Source of the DNA: Bacillus sp. FJAT-50079
GTDB taxonomy: Bacteria; Bacillota; Bacilli; Bacillales; Bacillaceae_C
Direction: 5' to 3'
DNA: 64,000 bases
Assembly (NCBI RefSeq): GCF_018343515.1
Contig: NZ_JAGYPD010000005.1
Span: 62,001-126,000, forward strand
A model generated the notes under the pieces. That model made no database searches. It was given only the letters and a program-made list of their open reading frames with translations, and had not been told where the DNA came from. Shown piece by piece: positions 8,595 through 16,382 of this stretch. Each line of letters starts with the position of its first letter. The stretch's first letter is position 1. The position numbers were made by a program, and so were the translations under genes.

Positions 8595-9524
8595 TCATTC
8601 CTCCTTATTAATTTTATTTAGAATCAGATTGGTTAGATCATTTGCAGTAAATCGATTAATTGGTCGCTGTAATTGAAAGGCCTCTATCTTGGTCGCGATC
8701 TTTGCCGTTATATGAAAATGCCACTCCATTAAGCCAAGACGAGCCATTAAAAAATTACGATACGTATGATAAAACAACATATGCAAACGTTCCAATGACG
8801 AAATAGCTTCTATCTTAATATCATCGTTTTCTGTTTTAATTAATTCAAACACTCCTGTTAATGGCAGTGATGTCGATGAAAATTGAGCAGTTACTGGAAC
8901 CGCAAATTTCATTTCTCTCTCAAATATTGGACGATAGTTAGCCGACTCCATTCCAAAAGCATCTAAACTTTCTTGCCAAAGCTTTTGTTGTGGATAGGCA
9001 GGCGTTACAATTGGAATATTTTCATTAGAAAGAGAAATAGGTATGACATCATCACTCAATAGTTGATAACCTTTATTTAAAAAAGAAGAAGCTAATGTTG
9101 ACTTTCCAGCCCCTGAATCACCAACAATCGCATAAGCCCTTCCATTTATAGCAATTGCACTTCCATGTAAAGGAAGGATTTTTCTTTGTAATAAAAGTGC
9201 CCCCATACAAGTACCAAGAATATAAAGACGAACATGGTCTGTGTTCGCACCTCTCATAGGTGAAACAATAATCTTATGTCCATTCTCTATCATATAAATT
9301 GCCGTATTCGGTACTTGAAACATTACCAAGTTTTCTTTAACAACATAATAGCGGTTTGGTTCTGCTAATTCATTCCAGCGATGTGTTAACTCTTTAAATT
9401 CTACGAAAACATCAATTGTATCTAGCTCCCTGTCTGCCATCCTAGGTAATTCAGGTAAAGGGACTTGACTAATAATATTTAAGCCGAAAGCTTTATAAAT
9501 GACCTTGTTTAAAGTAGTTACCAT
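8595..9524 (-). CDS. HprK-like kinase that phosphorylates the lasso peptide C-terminus
   Basis: A 309-residue P-loop protein of the HPr-kinase-like family found in paeninodin-type clusters, where the homologue phosphorylates the side chain of the C-terminal serine. Walker A GDSGAGKST starts at residue 135, H120 (LPLHGSAI) precedes it and SDD lies at 157-159. There is no N-terminal HPr-binding domain and no HPr context. A GGAGG site spaced for the ATG at 9524 supports the start. It follows the second precursor by about 90 bases that hold a strong hairpin. Both precursors in this cluster end in Ser, which fits. Confidence 0.87.
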   Translation of the reverse strand: MVTTLNKVIYKAFGLNIISQVPLPELPRMADRELDTIDVFVEFKELTHRWNELAEPNRYYVVKENLVMFQVPNTAIYMIENGHKIIVSPMRGANTDHVRLYILGTCMGALLLQRKILPLHGSAIAINGRAYAIVGDSGAGKSTLASSFLNKGYQLLSDDVIPISLSNENIPIVTPAYPQQKLWQESLDAFGMESANYRPIFEREMKFAVPVTAQFSSTSLPLTGVFELIKTENDDIKIEAISSLERLHMLFYHTYRNFLMARLGLMEWHFHITAKIATKIEAFQLQRPINRFTANDLTNLILNKINKEE

Positions 9525-9552
9525 ACTAACCTCCGGGCTTTTCTTTTAATGT

Positions 9553-9600
9553 TTTTGTAAAGCCCTTATACTTCGTGATTTAGTATAAGAGCTTTTACAA
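9553..9600 (-). terminator. Hairpin after the second lasso precursor, no U-tract
   Basis: An 18-19 bp near-perfect inverted repeat built on AGCTCTTATACT and AGTATAAGGGCT. The RNA is followed by an A-rich, not U-rich, stretch, so it should act more as an mRNA-stability or processing element than as a terminator. The stem core matches the hairpin after the other precursor. Confidence 0.6.
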
Positions 9601-9615
9601 TAGTAAAATAATAAT

Positions 9616-9795
9616 TTAACTAGTTCCAAGAGGATCACCACCATTACCTTTACAACTCGCATTCGATCTTCCTGGGTGAGTTTCATGCTTTCCTTCTGAA
9701 ACATCAAAGCAATCGGCATTGGCGTTTCCAGGTCCATTCAACGTCATACTGATATCAAGAGTCTCTATCACTGGAATTTTCCATTGTCGCTTCAT
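9616..9795 (-). CDS. Lasso precursor 2, long Cys-containing core
   Basis: A 59-codon gene in the gap between the second cyclase and the kinase. A perfect AAAGGAGGTG site precedes the ATG at 9795. The 19-residue leader MKRQWKIPVIETLDISMTL has the W..P pattern and the Thr at -2 that B1/B2 enzymes need. By alignment with precursor 1 the core starts NGPGNANAD, giving a nine-residue ring from Asn1 to Asp9. The tail carries a Cys right after the ring (core position 10) and another at position 29, is rich in G, N, H and charged residues, and ends GTS. The core of about 40 residues is unusually long and Asn at position 1 is unusual. The C-terminal Ser would suit the kinase. The leader is clear; the mature boundaries are predicted. 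Confidence 0.85.
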   Translation of the reverse strand: MKRQWKIPVIETLDISMTLNGPGNANADCFDVSEGKHETHPGRSNASCKGNGGDPLGTS

Positions 9796-9813
9796 TTATT
9801 CACCTCCTTTCAG

Positions 9814-11763
9814 CTAAAAGCTCTTCAAGAATCGATAAACGATTAAACTTCTTGTTAATATTTTAAATTCATCTGTCCATACAAAATTGGGACTAGGTTG
9901 ATCCTCTAATTTTGATAAAATATTCCCGATTACATTTATATCTAAAATATTGGCCATAGCGGAATCCTGCTTAATCTGATGTAGTTCTTCTACAAAAGCT
10001 TTCCAACTATCTTTCATACGATGAATTGTATCTGCTGCTTGAATTCCTCGAACATAATGGTTTAGCCTTACACTATCTGGAAGGATACCTTTCGTTGCTC
10101 TCCGCAAAAACGATCGTTGCATTCCATTTTTAACATATTGATCTTCCGGTATCGATAAACAAAATTGGATAACACGTAAATCATTTGTGGGATCACGATC
10201 CCATAATGAATATCGTAAAGACATTTTCGTTGTGGCTGTTCCGCTTTTGTTCCAAACATAAAGTTGGTTATAATAATTCTTTCTATATTCATTAAGATCT
10301 CCATGGAAATTCCCCGATATGCCAATATCATATTGTTGAAGTTTATTATATATATTAGTTTTCTGGGCAAATGTCGAATTAATAAAGGCTGGGAATTGAT
10401 AGGCAGACCCTTCAGCTTTTCTGAAAAAATTAGCGATTTTAGGAAACGCATTCCTTACCGCAACCGGCAAAATCACCTTTTTACCGGTTATGAAGTTCTG
10501 ACAGTATATAGTTAATTCTCTATTTAAGTGAAATAATCTTAGCTTTTTTAATAGTGAGGCATAGTATTCAATATTTAGTCGCTCAGACCCCCAAGAGATG
10601 GAGTGATTACCTCTCGATCCGTTTAATACTATTTTCACACCATCTTTTTGAGCCTGGTCACCTATACCGCTTAGCCAATAGGCATTTTCAAAAAATTTAT
10701 ATGGCATTTCCAACAGATCTAAGAAATTATCTACTTCAGATAATGGATTTTTGTCTTCAAAGCTTAGATATCGATCTTTAATATTCCCTACATAACCGAC
10801 AGTTTCTTTAATATATGGAGTTTCATCTGCTGCATAATATTTTGGAGTCCAATCATTAAAACTTTCTTCTGGGATGTAGCTATACGTATGTAATCGTTTA
10901 TTTATTTGTTTAAGCGCTTTAGCTGCAAAACTTACAACCGATCCTGAATCAAGCCCACCACTTAGATGTGCTCCAACATTTCCATGTGTACGTAGTTTTT
11001 CAGTAACCGCTAAATTAAAAACCTCGTGAAACGCTTCGTAGTACTCTTCATCAGATTTTAATCTTAAGATTTCAGTTGCGGGTAAATGCCAGTATCTTTC
11101 AAGAGAGACCTTACCGTTTTGTATTGTAATAGTATGAGATGGAGGAAGTTGAAAAATATCTTTATAAACTGTGTTATTTACGTTTACACTTTCAATAATC
11201 GTTGGAATCGCTATAAATTCCGCAAGCCACTCTTCATTTAATTTCTTTTTGATATATGGCAGCTTGAGAAGCGGTTCCAAAATTGTGCAAAAGGTAAAAC
11301 GTGAATGATCTTTGTAATAATAAAGGGTACGTGCTCCCGAAAAATCTCTAGCACCAAAAAGAGTCTGATTTCTTTCATCCCAGATCATATAGGCAAAATC
11401 ACCGATTAAATATTTAGGTGATTCCTTGCCCCATTTTAAGTATGCAAGTAAAATTAATTCACTATCTGTGATCGTAGTTCTTTCAGATTTATTTACTTGT
11501 AATCTTTCAAATAATTCCGTTCGATTATCTATGATTGCATCAGCTGTAATAGCAATCTGTCGTTCATAATCATAATAAGGTAATCGTTCATTAATAGATT
11601 CAGGGGTGATCCATTGGACATGGCATCCGAAAAAAACTTTCCTACTATGCCATATGTGAATATCATCGGAAGGAAATCGTTCGAAGGATTTCATCAAATT
11701 ATTGCCATGATCAAGAAGGATTGGATCATTAGTGAATTGGTAAATTCCTGTTATTGCGCTCAT
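9814..11763 (-). CDS. Lasso cyclase 2 (asparagine-synthetase homologue, C protein)
   Basis: A 649-residue asparagine synthetase-like enzyme that adenylates the ring Asp/Glu side chain and closes the isopeptide bond. The N-terminal glutaminase-like domain starts MSAITGIY with Ser in place of the catalytic Cys, so it cannot use glutamine. The PP-loop SGGLDSGS lies at 268-275. GGAGG precedes the ATG at 11763. It is a clear paralogue of the next cyclase upstream, with the same start and domain plan but many differences. The second precursor follows after 18 bases. Confidence 0.92.
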   Translation of the reverse strand: MSAITGIYQFTNDPILLDHGNNLMKSFERFPSDDIHIWHSRKVFFGCHVQWITPESINERLPYYDYERQIAITADAIIDNRTELFERLQVNKSERTTITDSELILLAYLKWGKESPKYLIGDFAYMIWDERNQTLFGARDFSGARTLYYYKDHSRFTFCTILEPLLKLPYIKKKLNEEWLAEFIAIPTIIESVNVNNTVYKDIFQLPPSHTITIQNGKVSLERYWHLPATEILRLKSDEEYYEAFHEVFNLAVTEKLRTHGNVGAHLSGGLDSGSVVSFAAKALKQINKRLHTYSYIPEESFNDWTPKYYAADETPYIKETVGYVGNIKDRYLSFEDKNPLSEVDNFLDLLEMPYKFFENAYWLSGIGDQAQKDGVKIVLNGSRGNHSISWGSERLNIEYYASLLKKLRLFHLNRELTIYCQNFITGKKVILPVAVRNAFPKIANFFRKAEGSAYQFPAFINSTFAQKTNIYNKLQQYDIGISGNFHGDLNEYRKNYYNQLYVWNKSGTATTKMSLRYSLWDRDPTNDLRVIQFCLSIPEDQYVKNGMQRSFLRRATKGILPDSVRLNHYVRGIQAADTIHRMKDSWKAFVEELHQIKQDSAMANILDINVIGNILSKLEDQPSPNFVWTDEFKILTRSLIVYRFLKSF

Positions 11764-11805
11764 TTTGTAAACCTCCTTTCCTTATGGATTTCATTTTTAG
11801 AAAAA

Positions 11806-11834
11806 GCCCTCATACTTCCGATTTGTATAAGGGC
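11806..11834 (-). terminator. Intrinsic terminator/attenuator between precursor 1 and cyclase 2
   Basis: A 10-bp stem (GCCCTTATAC with GTATGAGGGC, one G-U pair, 9-base loop) is followed in the minus-strand RNA by five U and further U-rich sequence. Its place inside the operon suggests partial termination that leaves precursor 1 mRNA in excess over the enzymes. Confidence 0.75.
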
Positions 11835-11858
11835 GGTAACTCTAAATACTTTAAATCC

Positions 11859-11996
11859 TTAACTATAGTGGACGACATCATGCTCCATTGCATCTGGATC
11901 TGGTTGAACAGCATCCGGCGTTTTAATTCCAGGTCCGGCCATTGTCAAACTTACATTAAGTATTTCTATCTCTGGCTTTTTCCACGCTTTTTTCAT
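11859..11996 (-). CDS. Lasso precursor 1, paeninodin-like
   Basis: A 45-codon gene with an AAAGGAGGTG ribosome site, directly after the first cyclase. The leader MKKAWKKPEIEILNVSLTM is 19 residues long with W5, P8 and Thr at -2. The predicted 26-residue core starts AGPGIKTPD, which would form a nine-residue Ala1-Asp9 ring, continues AVQPDPDAMEHD and ends VVHYS. The ring, the QPDPD tail motif and the terminal Ser are as in paeninodin as I recall it. Phosphorylation of the last Ser, perhaps with further decoration, is expected. A terminator hairpin follows about 25 bases later. Confidence 0.92.
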   Translation of the reverse strand: MKKAWKKPEIEILNVSLTMAGPGIKTPDAVQPDPDAMEHDVVHYS

Positions 11997-12010
11997 CGTG
12001 TCACCTCCTT

Positions 12011-13945
12011 TCAATTTAGGGTTTTAATAAATCGGTGTAAAATAAGACTTCTCATTAAAACTTTTAACTCAAATTCAAATGCTAATTCAGGTTTTGGATT
12101 ATCTTTAATCATCGAGACGCACTTTTCTAAAACATGAACATCTAAATACTCCTGTATGAACGGTTCGCTTTTTAATTGTTCTACTTCATTGATAAATCTA
12201 CCCCAATATTGCTTCATCCGATGTACTCCATCAGCCCCCTGAACACCTTTAGTTCGCACATTTAAACGTATTTTGTCAGGTAAATAACCTTCTGTGGACC
12301 TTCTTACTAGGGCCCTCCCTATACCGTTTTGTACATATTGATCTTCAGGAAGTGATAAGCAAAATCGCACCACTCTTAAATCATTTGTGGGATCACGGTC
12401 TACTACCCCATAGTTCAATGATAACTTTGATCCATATGTTCCAATTGTGTTCCAATAATACAATTGTTGAAACTGTCGCTTTCTTATCTTATAGGAATTT
12501 GAATCTATCCTACCTCTAGGGTCGATACCATGTTCATATAATTTCTCTAATACATTAGTTCTAATAGCAAAATCTTTGTTTATGAAAATAGGGAATTCGT
12601 CTTCTTTTGAATATTGATTCTGATACAAGAATGGAAATGCTTTTTTTGTTACCGCTGACATTACTCTTTTTCTCCCTGAGCCTACATTTTTACTAAATTG
12701 ATACACTTCTTTATAAAGTCGCAACCAATTCAGTCTTCTTAACAATAAGGCATAGTAATCCACGGTTGGTCCCCAAGATATAGACCAGTTACCTCTCTGG
12801 CCATTTAAAAGGATTCCGATTCCCTTTTTACTCGCTTCTTCATAAATCCCCTTTAACCAAAACGTATTTTCAAAGAATTTATAGGGCATTTCCATTTTCT
12901 CAATCCAATCATCTATCTCCGTATATGGATTCCGATCCTCAAAGCTTAAATAATTCGGTGATATATTCCTTACATGTTGTACGATCGACTCGATTTGTGG
13001 TCTTTCGTCGGCAATTCTACTTTTGTGTGTCCAATCTACAAAATCCTCGACAGGAACATAACTAAAAGTATGTAATCTTTTATTCTCCTTTAAAAGAGAT
13101 TTTGCTGCAAAGCTAGCGACCGATGACGAATCCAATCCCCCACTTAAATGTGAACCAACATGATGATGAGTACGTAATCGATCGTTCACAGCTCTTTGAA
13201 AGACATCCTTAAATGCCTCTACGTATTCCTCATTTGATTTTAAAATGAGTTTATTTCCTTCGGGTAAAGTACTGTATCTTTTAAGTGTCACATTATTTTC
13301 TGTAACTAAAATTGAGTGTGAAGGAGGAACATGCTCAACATTTCTGTATATCGTCGATATTGGTTCAACCGAGTCAAACATTAATGGATTAGCCAAAAAC
13401 TCAGCAAGCCATTGTTCATTCAATTCTTTCTTAATATAAGGTAGCGTAAATAATGGCTTTATTACGGTACAAAAAGCAAATCGTTGTTGACTTCGGAAAA
13501 AATACAGCGTTCTTGCTCCCGAAAAATCCCTTGCTCCAAACAACTTACACTCTTTTATATCCCATATCATAAAAGCAAAGTCTCCGACCAAAAATTTCGG
13601 TGATTCTTCCCCCCACTTATGGTAAGCAAGCAAAATTAATTGGCTATCAGTTATCTTTGTTCTATCCTCACAATTTACATGTAATCTTTCAAACAGTTCA
13701 TCTCGGTTATCAATGATGGCATCGGCAGTGATCGCTAGCTGTCTATCATAATCGTAAAATGGTAATTGTTCACCGATTGATTCAGGGGTAATCCACTGAG
13801 CATGACAGCCTAGAAAAATATTTTCTTTACGCCATGTCTGAATATCATTTGCAGGAAACTTTTCTAGCGCTTTCATTATTCCATTACTTTGATCAACGGA
13901 TACTGGTTCGCCGTTAAGATGATAAATACCAGCTATTGCACTCAT
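12011..13945 (-). CDS. Lasso cyclase 1 (asparagine-synthetase homologue, C protein)
   Basis: A 644-residue macrolactam synthetase of the same family as the downstream cyclase. It starts MSAIAGIYHL, lacking the glutaminase Cys, and has SGGLDSSS near residues 268-275. I place the start at ATG 13945, which has GGAGGG 7 bases upstream; the frame can be extended to 13990 but that part lies over a SinR-type palindrome and has no ribosome site. It is the first gene of the operon, an unusual position because precursor genes normally come first. The paeninodin-like precursor begins 14 bases after its stop. Confidence 0.92.
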   Translation of the reverse strand: MSAIAGIYHLNGEPVSVDQSNGIMKALEKFPANDIQTWRKENIFLGCHAQWITPESIGEQLPFYDYDRQLAITADAIIDNRDELFERLHVNCEDRTKITDSQLILLAYHKWGEESPKFLVGDFAFMIWDIKECKLFGARDFSGARTLYFFRSQQRFAFCTVIKPLFTLPYIKKELNEQWLAEFLANPLMFDSVEPISTIYRNVEHVPPSHSILVTENNVTLKRYSTLPEGNKLILKSNEEYVEAFKDVFQRAVNDRLRTHHHVGSHLSGGLDSSSVASFAAKSLLKENKRLHTFSYVPVEDFVDWTHKSRIADERPQIESIVQHVRNISPNYLSFEDRNPYTEIDDWIEKMEMPYKFFENTFWLKGIYEEASKKGIGILLNGQRGNWSISWGPTVDYYALLLRRLNWLRLYKEVYQFSKNVGSGRKRVMSAVTKKAFPFLYQNQYSKEDEFPIFINKDFAIRTNVLEKLYEHGIDPRGRIDSNSYKIRKRQFQQLYYWNTIGTYGSKLSLNYGVVDRDPTNDLRVVRFCLSLPEDQYVQNGIGRALVRRSTEGYLPDKIRLNVRTKGVQGADGVHRMKQYWGRFINEVEQLKSEPFIQEYLDVHVLEKCVSMIKDNPKPELAFEFELKVLMRSLILHRFIKTLN

Positions 13946-13972
13946 TTTTTCCCTCCAACATAAACCATAGTT

Positions 13973-13988
13973 GTTCTTATTAAAGAAC
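13973..13988 (-). promoter_or_regulatory. SinR-type operator upstream of the lasso operon
   Basis: GTTCTTATTAAAGAAC is an inverted repeat of SinR half-sites with one central mismatch, lying 28 bases before the cyclase 1 start. It closely resembles the palindrome in the eps promoter spacer (GTTCTTTATAAAGAAC). I could not assign -35 and -10 boxes with confidence. SinR binding is inferred. Confidence 0.65.
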
Positions 13989-14080
13989 AATCGAATTAAA
14001 TTGTGTAAGGCATTTTTAAAAAAAATACCTATTTATAATTTGCTAGTTGTCAGAATAATATTCTTTAAAACAGCCAACTT

Positions 14081-14096
14081 GTTCTATATAAAGAAT
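14081..14096 (-). promoter_or_regulatory. Second SinR-type operator upstream of the lasso operon
   Basis: GTTCTATATAAAGAAT is a weaker inverted repeat of the same type, about 135 bases before cyclase 1. A further lone half-site (ATTCTTT) lies at 14060-14066. Spaced copies resemble the multi-site eps leader. The 300-base gap 13946-14248 holds these sites and the terminator of the next gene, and I see no reading frame in it. Confidence 0.45.
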
Positions 14097-14207
14097 ATAT
14101 ATGTAACAAAAATAACACCTATGAAAGCGAAAGTCAACTACTTCATACATTTTTTTCAGAATTTCGCCAAGCTTCTTTCCTATAAATAGTAGCCAATAAA
14201 AACACAA

Positions 14208-14239
14208 CGGTATTTGTACGAATGGATAAACAAATACCG
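14208..14239 (-). terminator. Intrinsic terminator of the small coiled-coil gene
   Basis: A perfect 10-bp stem CGGTATTTGT/ACAAATACCG is followed on the minus strand by a T-rich run. Confidence 0.8.
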
Positions 14240-14248
14240 TCAGAATGA

Positions 14249-14477
14249 TTATTTAACAAGTTTATATGGATCTTCATTTGAAGCAGTCAATTGCATTTTT
14301 TCAAGTTCTAACTTTAATTTTTCTGTTTCTAATAAATAATTTTCATGCTTTATTTTTTCTAATTGTAATTGTTCTTGAATTAAGCTCATTTTTATTTTAT
14401 TGCTTTTTCGAAGATGCTCTGTGATGATGGCAACGATTGGTATTGAAAAGATCATAATTGGAATAACTATCCACATT
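14249..14477 (-). CDS. Small membrane protein with a C-terminal coiled coil
   Basis: About 75 residues starting MWIVIPIMIFSIPIVAII, one membrane helix, followed by a charged segment rich in L, E and K with heptad-like spacing (LQLEKIKHENYLLETEKLK) that should form a coiled coil. A GGGAGG site supports the ATG at 14477 over the longer frame from 14527. Monocistronic with its own terminator. I do not recognise the family; the layout is that of small PspB-like membrane proteins, but no function can be claimed. Confidence 0.7.
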
Positions 14478-14550
14478 GATTTGACCTCCCTATTACGTAT
14501 TATTTTATAAGTATATAATATATTCACAGAACTTGAAATTACTCTTCACC

Positions 14551-15417
14551 CTAATTTTCAATACTTCGCCATAAATAGAGTGATGCATAGCTTAAATAAG
14601 GCTCCCATTCCTCACTATATTGCTGCATCTCGGTTATTGTCGGTTTTTGCTCAAGCTTAAATAACGCTTTGATTGCGTTTTGAATGCCGATATCTGCCAT
14701 CGGAAATAAGTTTGCTCTTCCAAGACCAAATAAAAGGAAGTTTTGAGCAGTCCATGGTCCAATTCCCCGAATTTTTGTTAACTCTTTGATGACTACCTCT
14801 TCCGGTAGCTGCGCAAGATGTTCTAAATTGAGCTCGCCACTTACAATTAGTTTTGATAAATCGATGATGTACTCCGCTTTCCTCTGGCTAAATTTTAAGT
14901 TTCTTAATTGCTCAATATGTAATTCCGCTACGGTTTTGGGCGATGGATAAAAAGGGACCCCATCCAATTCAAAGCCAAATGTTTTAACAAATTGTTCTGT
15001 TAAAGAAATGGCAAACTTCATGTTCAATTGCTGATGAATAATCGATTTCACTAATGTATTGTATAAAGAAAACTCCAATACAATCGGTGTGCCATAATGT
15101 TTTGCAAAAACATCTTTCAAAGACGTTGTAGAAAAATGCTGATCAATCTCACTAAGAGAAATATCCCACTGAAAAATAGAAGCGACCTTTTGCAGCACAT
15201 TGAATTTTGACGAAGAATCCTGTCCACTAATAAGGAACTCGGGCTTTTCAGTCGTTCCGATCGCTCGAACTGTCGCAACCTCCGGAGAATTTGAATAGAT
15301 CGGAACCTTGATCATCCTTTCCTCCTGAGTAACAATATTTAACGGATCTATTGCTAGTCTACTTAATGCGAGATCAAATTGATACGGACCCGCGATTTCG
15401 ATTTTTTCCTGCCACAT
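14551..15417 (-). CDS. DNA-3-methyladenine glycosylase II family protein (AlkA/YfjP-like)
   Basis: A 288-residue base-excision enzyme that removes alkylated purines. The helix-hairpin-helix motif is LTKIRGIGPWTAQNFLLFGL, followed by the catalytic Asp in FPMADIGIQNAI. The N-terminal half is the weaker AlkA_N-like domain. B. subtilis YfjP is the likely orthologue because pdaA (yfjS) is the next gene upstream here, as in the yfj block. No iron-sulfur cluster cysteines are present. Confidence 0.87.
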   Translation of the reverse strand: MWQEKIEIAGPYQFDLALSRLAIDPLNIVTQEERMIKVPIYSNSPEVATVRAIGTTEKPEFLISGQDSSSKFNVLQKVASIFQWDISLSEIDQHFSTTSLKDVFAKHYGTPIVLEFSLYNTLVKSIIHQQLNMKFAISLTEQFVKTFGFELDGVPFYPSPKTVAELHIEQLRNLKFSQRKAEYIIDLSKLIVSGELNLEHLAQLPEEVVIKELTKIRGIGPWTAQNFLLFGLGRANLFPMADIGIQNAIKALFKLEQKPTITEMQQYSEEWEPYLSYASLYLWRSIEN

Positions 15418-15474
15418 TTATATTCACCACGCTTTCCTTCTTTCTCATTATATAATAATTTATCGTACTAAAAA

Positions 15475-15502
15475 ACACACTGCGACATTTCATCGAGTGT
15501 GT
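15475..15502 (-). terminator. Intrinsic terminator after pdaA
   Basis: ACACACT and AGTGTGT form a stem followed by a T-run on the minus strand, directly behind the pdaA stop. Confidence 0.75.
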
Positions 15503-15513
15503 CTTCGATTGGC

Positions 15514-16308
15514 TTAGTTTATAATCGGATTCTTCATTCTTTCTTTTATCATATACTCATCCAAGCTTTTAAAGACATATCCGCGCTTCTTTAAGTCTTT
15601 TAGGACTTGTTCCAGTGCGTCTGCATTATCTTTTGATACGGTGTGAAGCAGCATGACTGAGCCGGGGTGAACTTGGGCCATTATATTGTCGTATGCATAT
15701 TTCGAACCCTTTTGGTCATTTGTAACCCAATCCCGGTAAGCAAGCGACCAAAGGACATGGATATAACCGGCATCTTTCGCAATTTTTAACGTTCTTTCAC
15801 TTAATATTCCACGCGGTGGGCGTAAATATTGCATCGTTTTTTGACCAGTAAGCTTGGCAGTTGCTTCTTGCACTTTCGAAAGCTCTACTATTATTTGCTG
15901 TTCGCTAATTTGCGTCATATCGGGATGGCTCCATGAATGATTCCCGATAATATGTCCTTCATTAACCATTCGTTTCGCTAAGTCTGCCGCTGTTTCTAAA
16001 TAGTGTCCTGTTACAAAAAAAGTCGCAGGTACTTTTTCTTTTTTTAGAACATCGAGTATTTGAGCCGTGTAGCCATTTTCATATCCATTATCAAATGTTA
16101 GGTACAATATTTTTTCATTTGGACTGCCTTTATAAAAAGCATCATATTTTTCTAAAAGCTGATCATAAGGAACTCCTGCCTCTGCTTGTTGTTCATTGGA
16201 GCCTTTTTTAAATCCCCAATGAATCGGTTGATTGGATAGCGCTGATACAGGAATCGCAGCTAGAAAAATAAGGAAAAGAGCTGGGATTACATAGATAATC
16301 TTTTTCAT
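15514..16308 (-). CDS. pdaA: Peptidoglycan N-acetylmuramic acid deacetylase PdaA
   Basis: A 264-residue polysaccharide deacetylase with an N-terminal signal sequence. It deacetylates MurNAc so that the muramic delta-lactam of the spore cortex can form, which germination enzymes need. Visible NodB motifs are TFDNGYENG (motif 1, catalytic and metal Asp), HSWSHPDM (the metal His pair), RPPRG and the late LLHTVS. Length matches B. subtilis PdaA (about 263). Expected to be sporulation-specific, though I did not find the sigma-G promoter. Terminator follows at 15475. Confidence 0.92.
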   Translation of the reverse strand: MKKIIYVIPALFLIFLAAIPVSALSNQPIHWGFKKGSNEQQAEAGVPYDQLLEKYDAFYKGSPNEKILYLTFDNGYENGYTAQILDVLKKEKVPATFFVTGHYLETAADLAKRMVNEGHIIGNHSWSHPDMTQISEQQIIVELSKVQEATAKLTGQKTMQYLRPPRGILSERTLKIAKDAGYIHVLWSLAYRDWVTNDQKGSKYAYDNIMAQVHPGSVMLLHTVSKDNADALEQVLKDLKKRGYVFKSLDEYMIKERMKNPIIN

Positions 16309-16382
16309 TTGTATTCCTCATTTCTTTCTTTTCCTATATATTTTTCATTTGCCGTAAAATCATGCCTTCCAGCTTTTACAAC

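Noticed and set aside
8595-9524. HPr kinase/phosphorylase of carbon catabolite control
   Set aside because: It lacks the N-terminal HprK domain and the usual lgt neighbourhood; the context is a lasso cluster.
9546-9737. A 63-residue frame on the minus strand over the second lasso precursor
   Set aside because: It lacks a ribosome site and is out of frame with the precursor, which has a perfect AAAGGAGGTG and a leader matching precursor 1.
10068-10451. 127-residue minus-strand frame inside cyclase 2
   Set aside because: It is a shadow of the cyclase in another frame without family features.
13946-13990. Extension of cyclase 1 to an upstream start at 13990
   Set aside because: The extension covers the SinR-type palindrome and has no ribosome site, while ATG 13945 has GGAGGG and gives the same MSAI start as cyclase 2.
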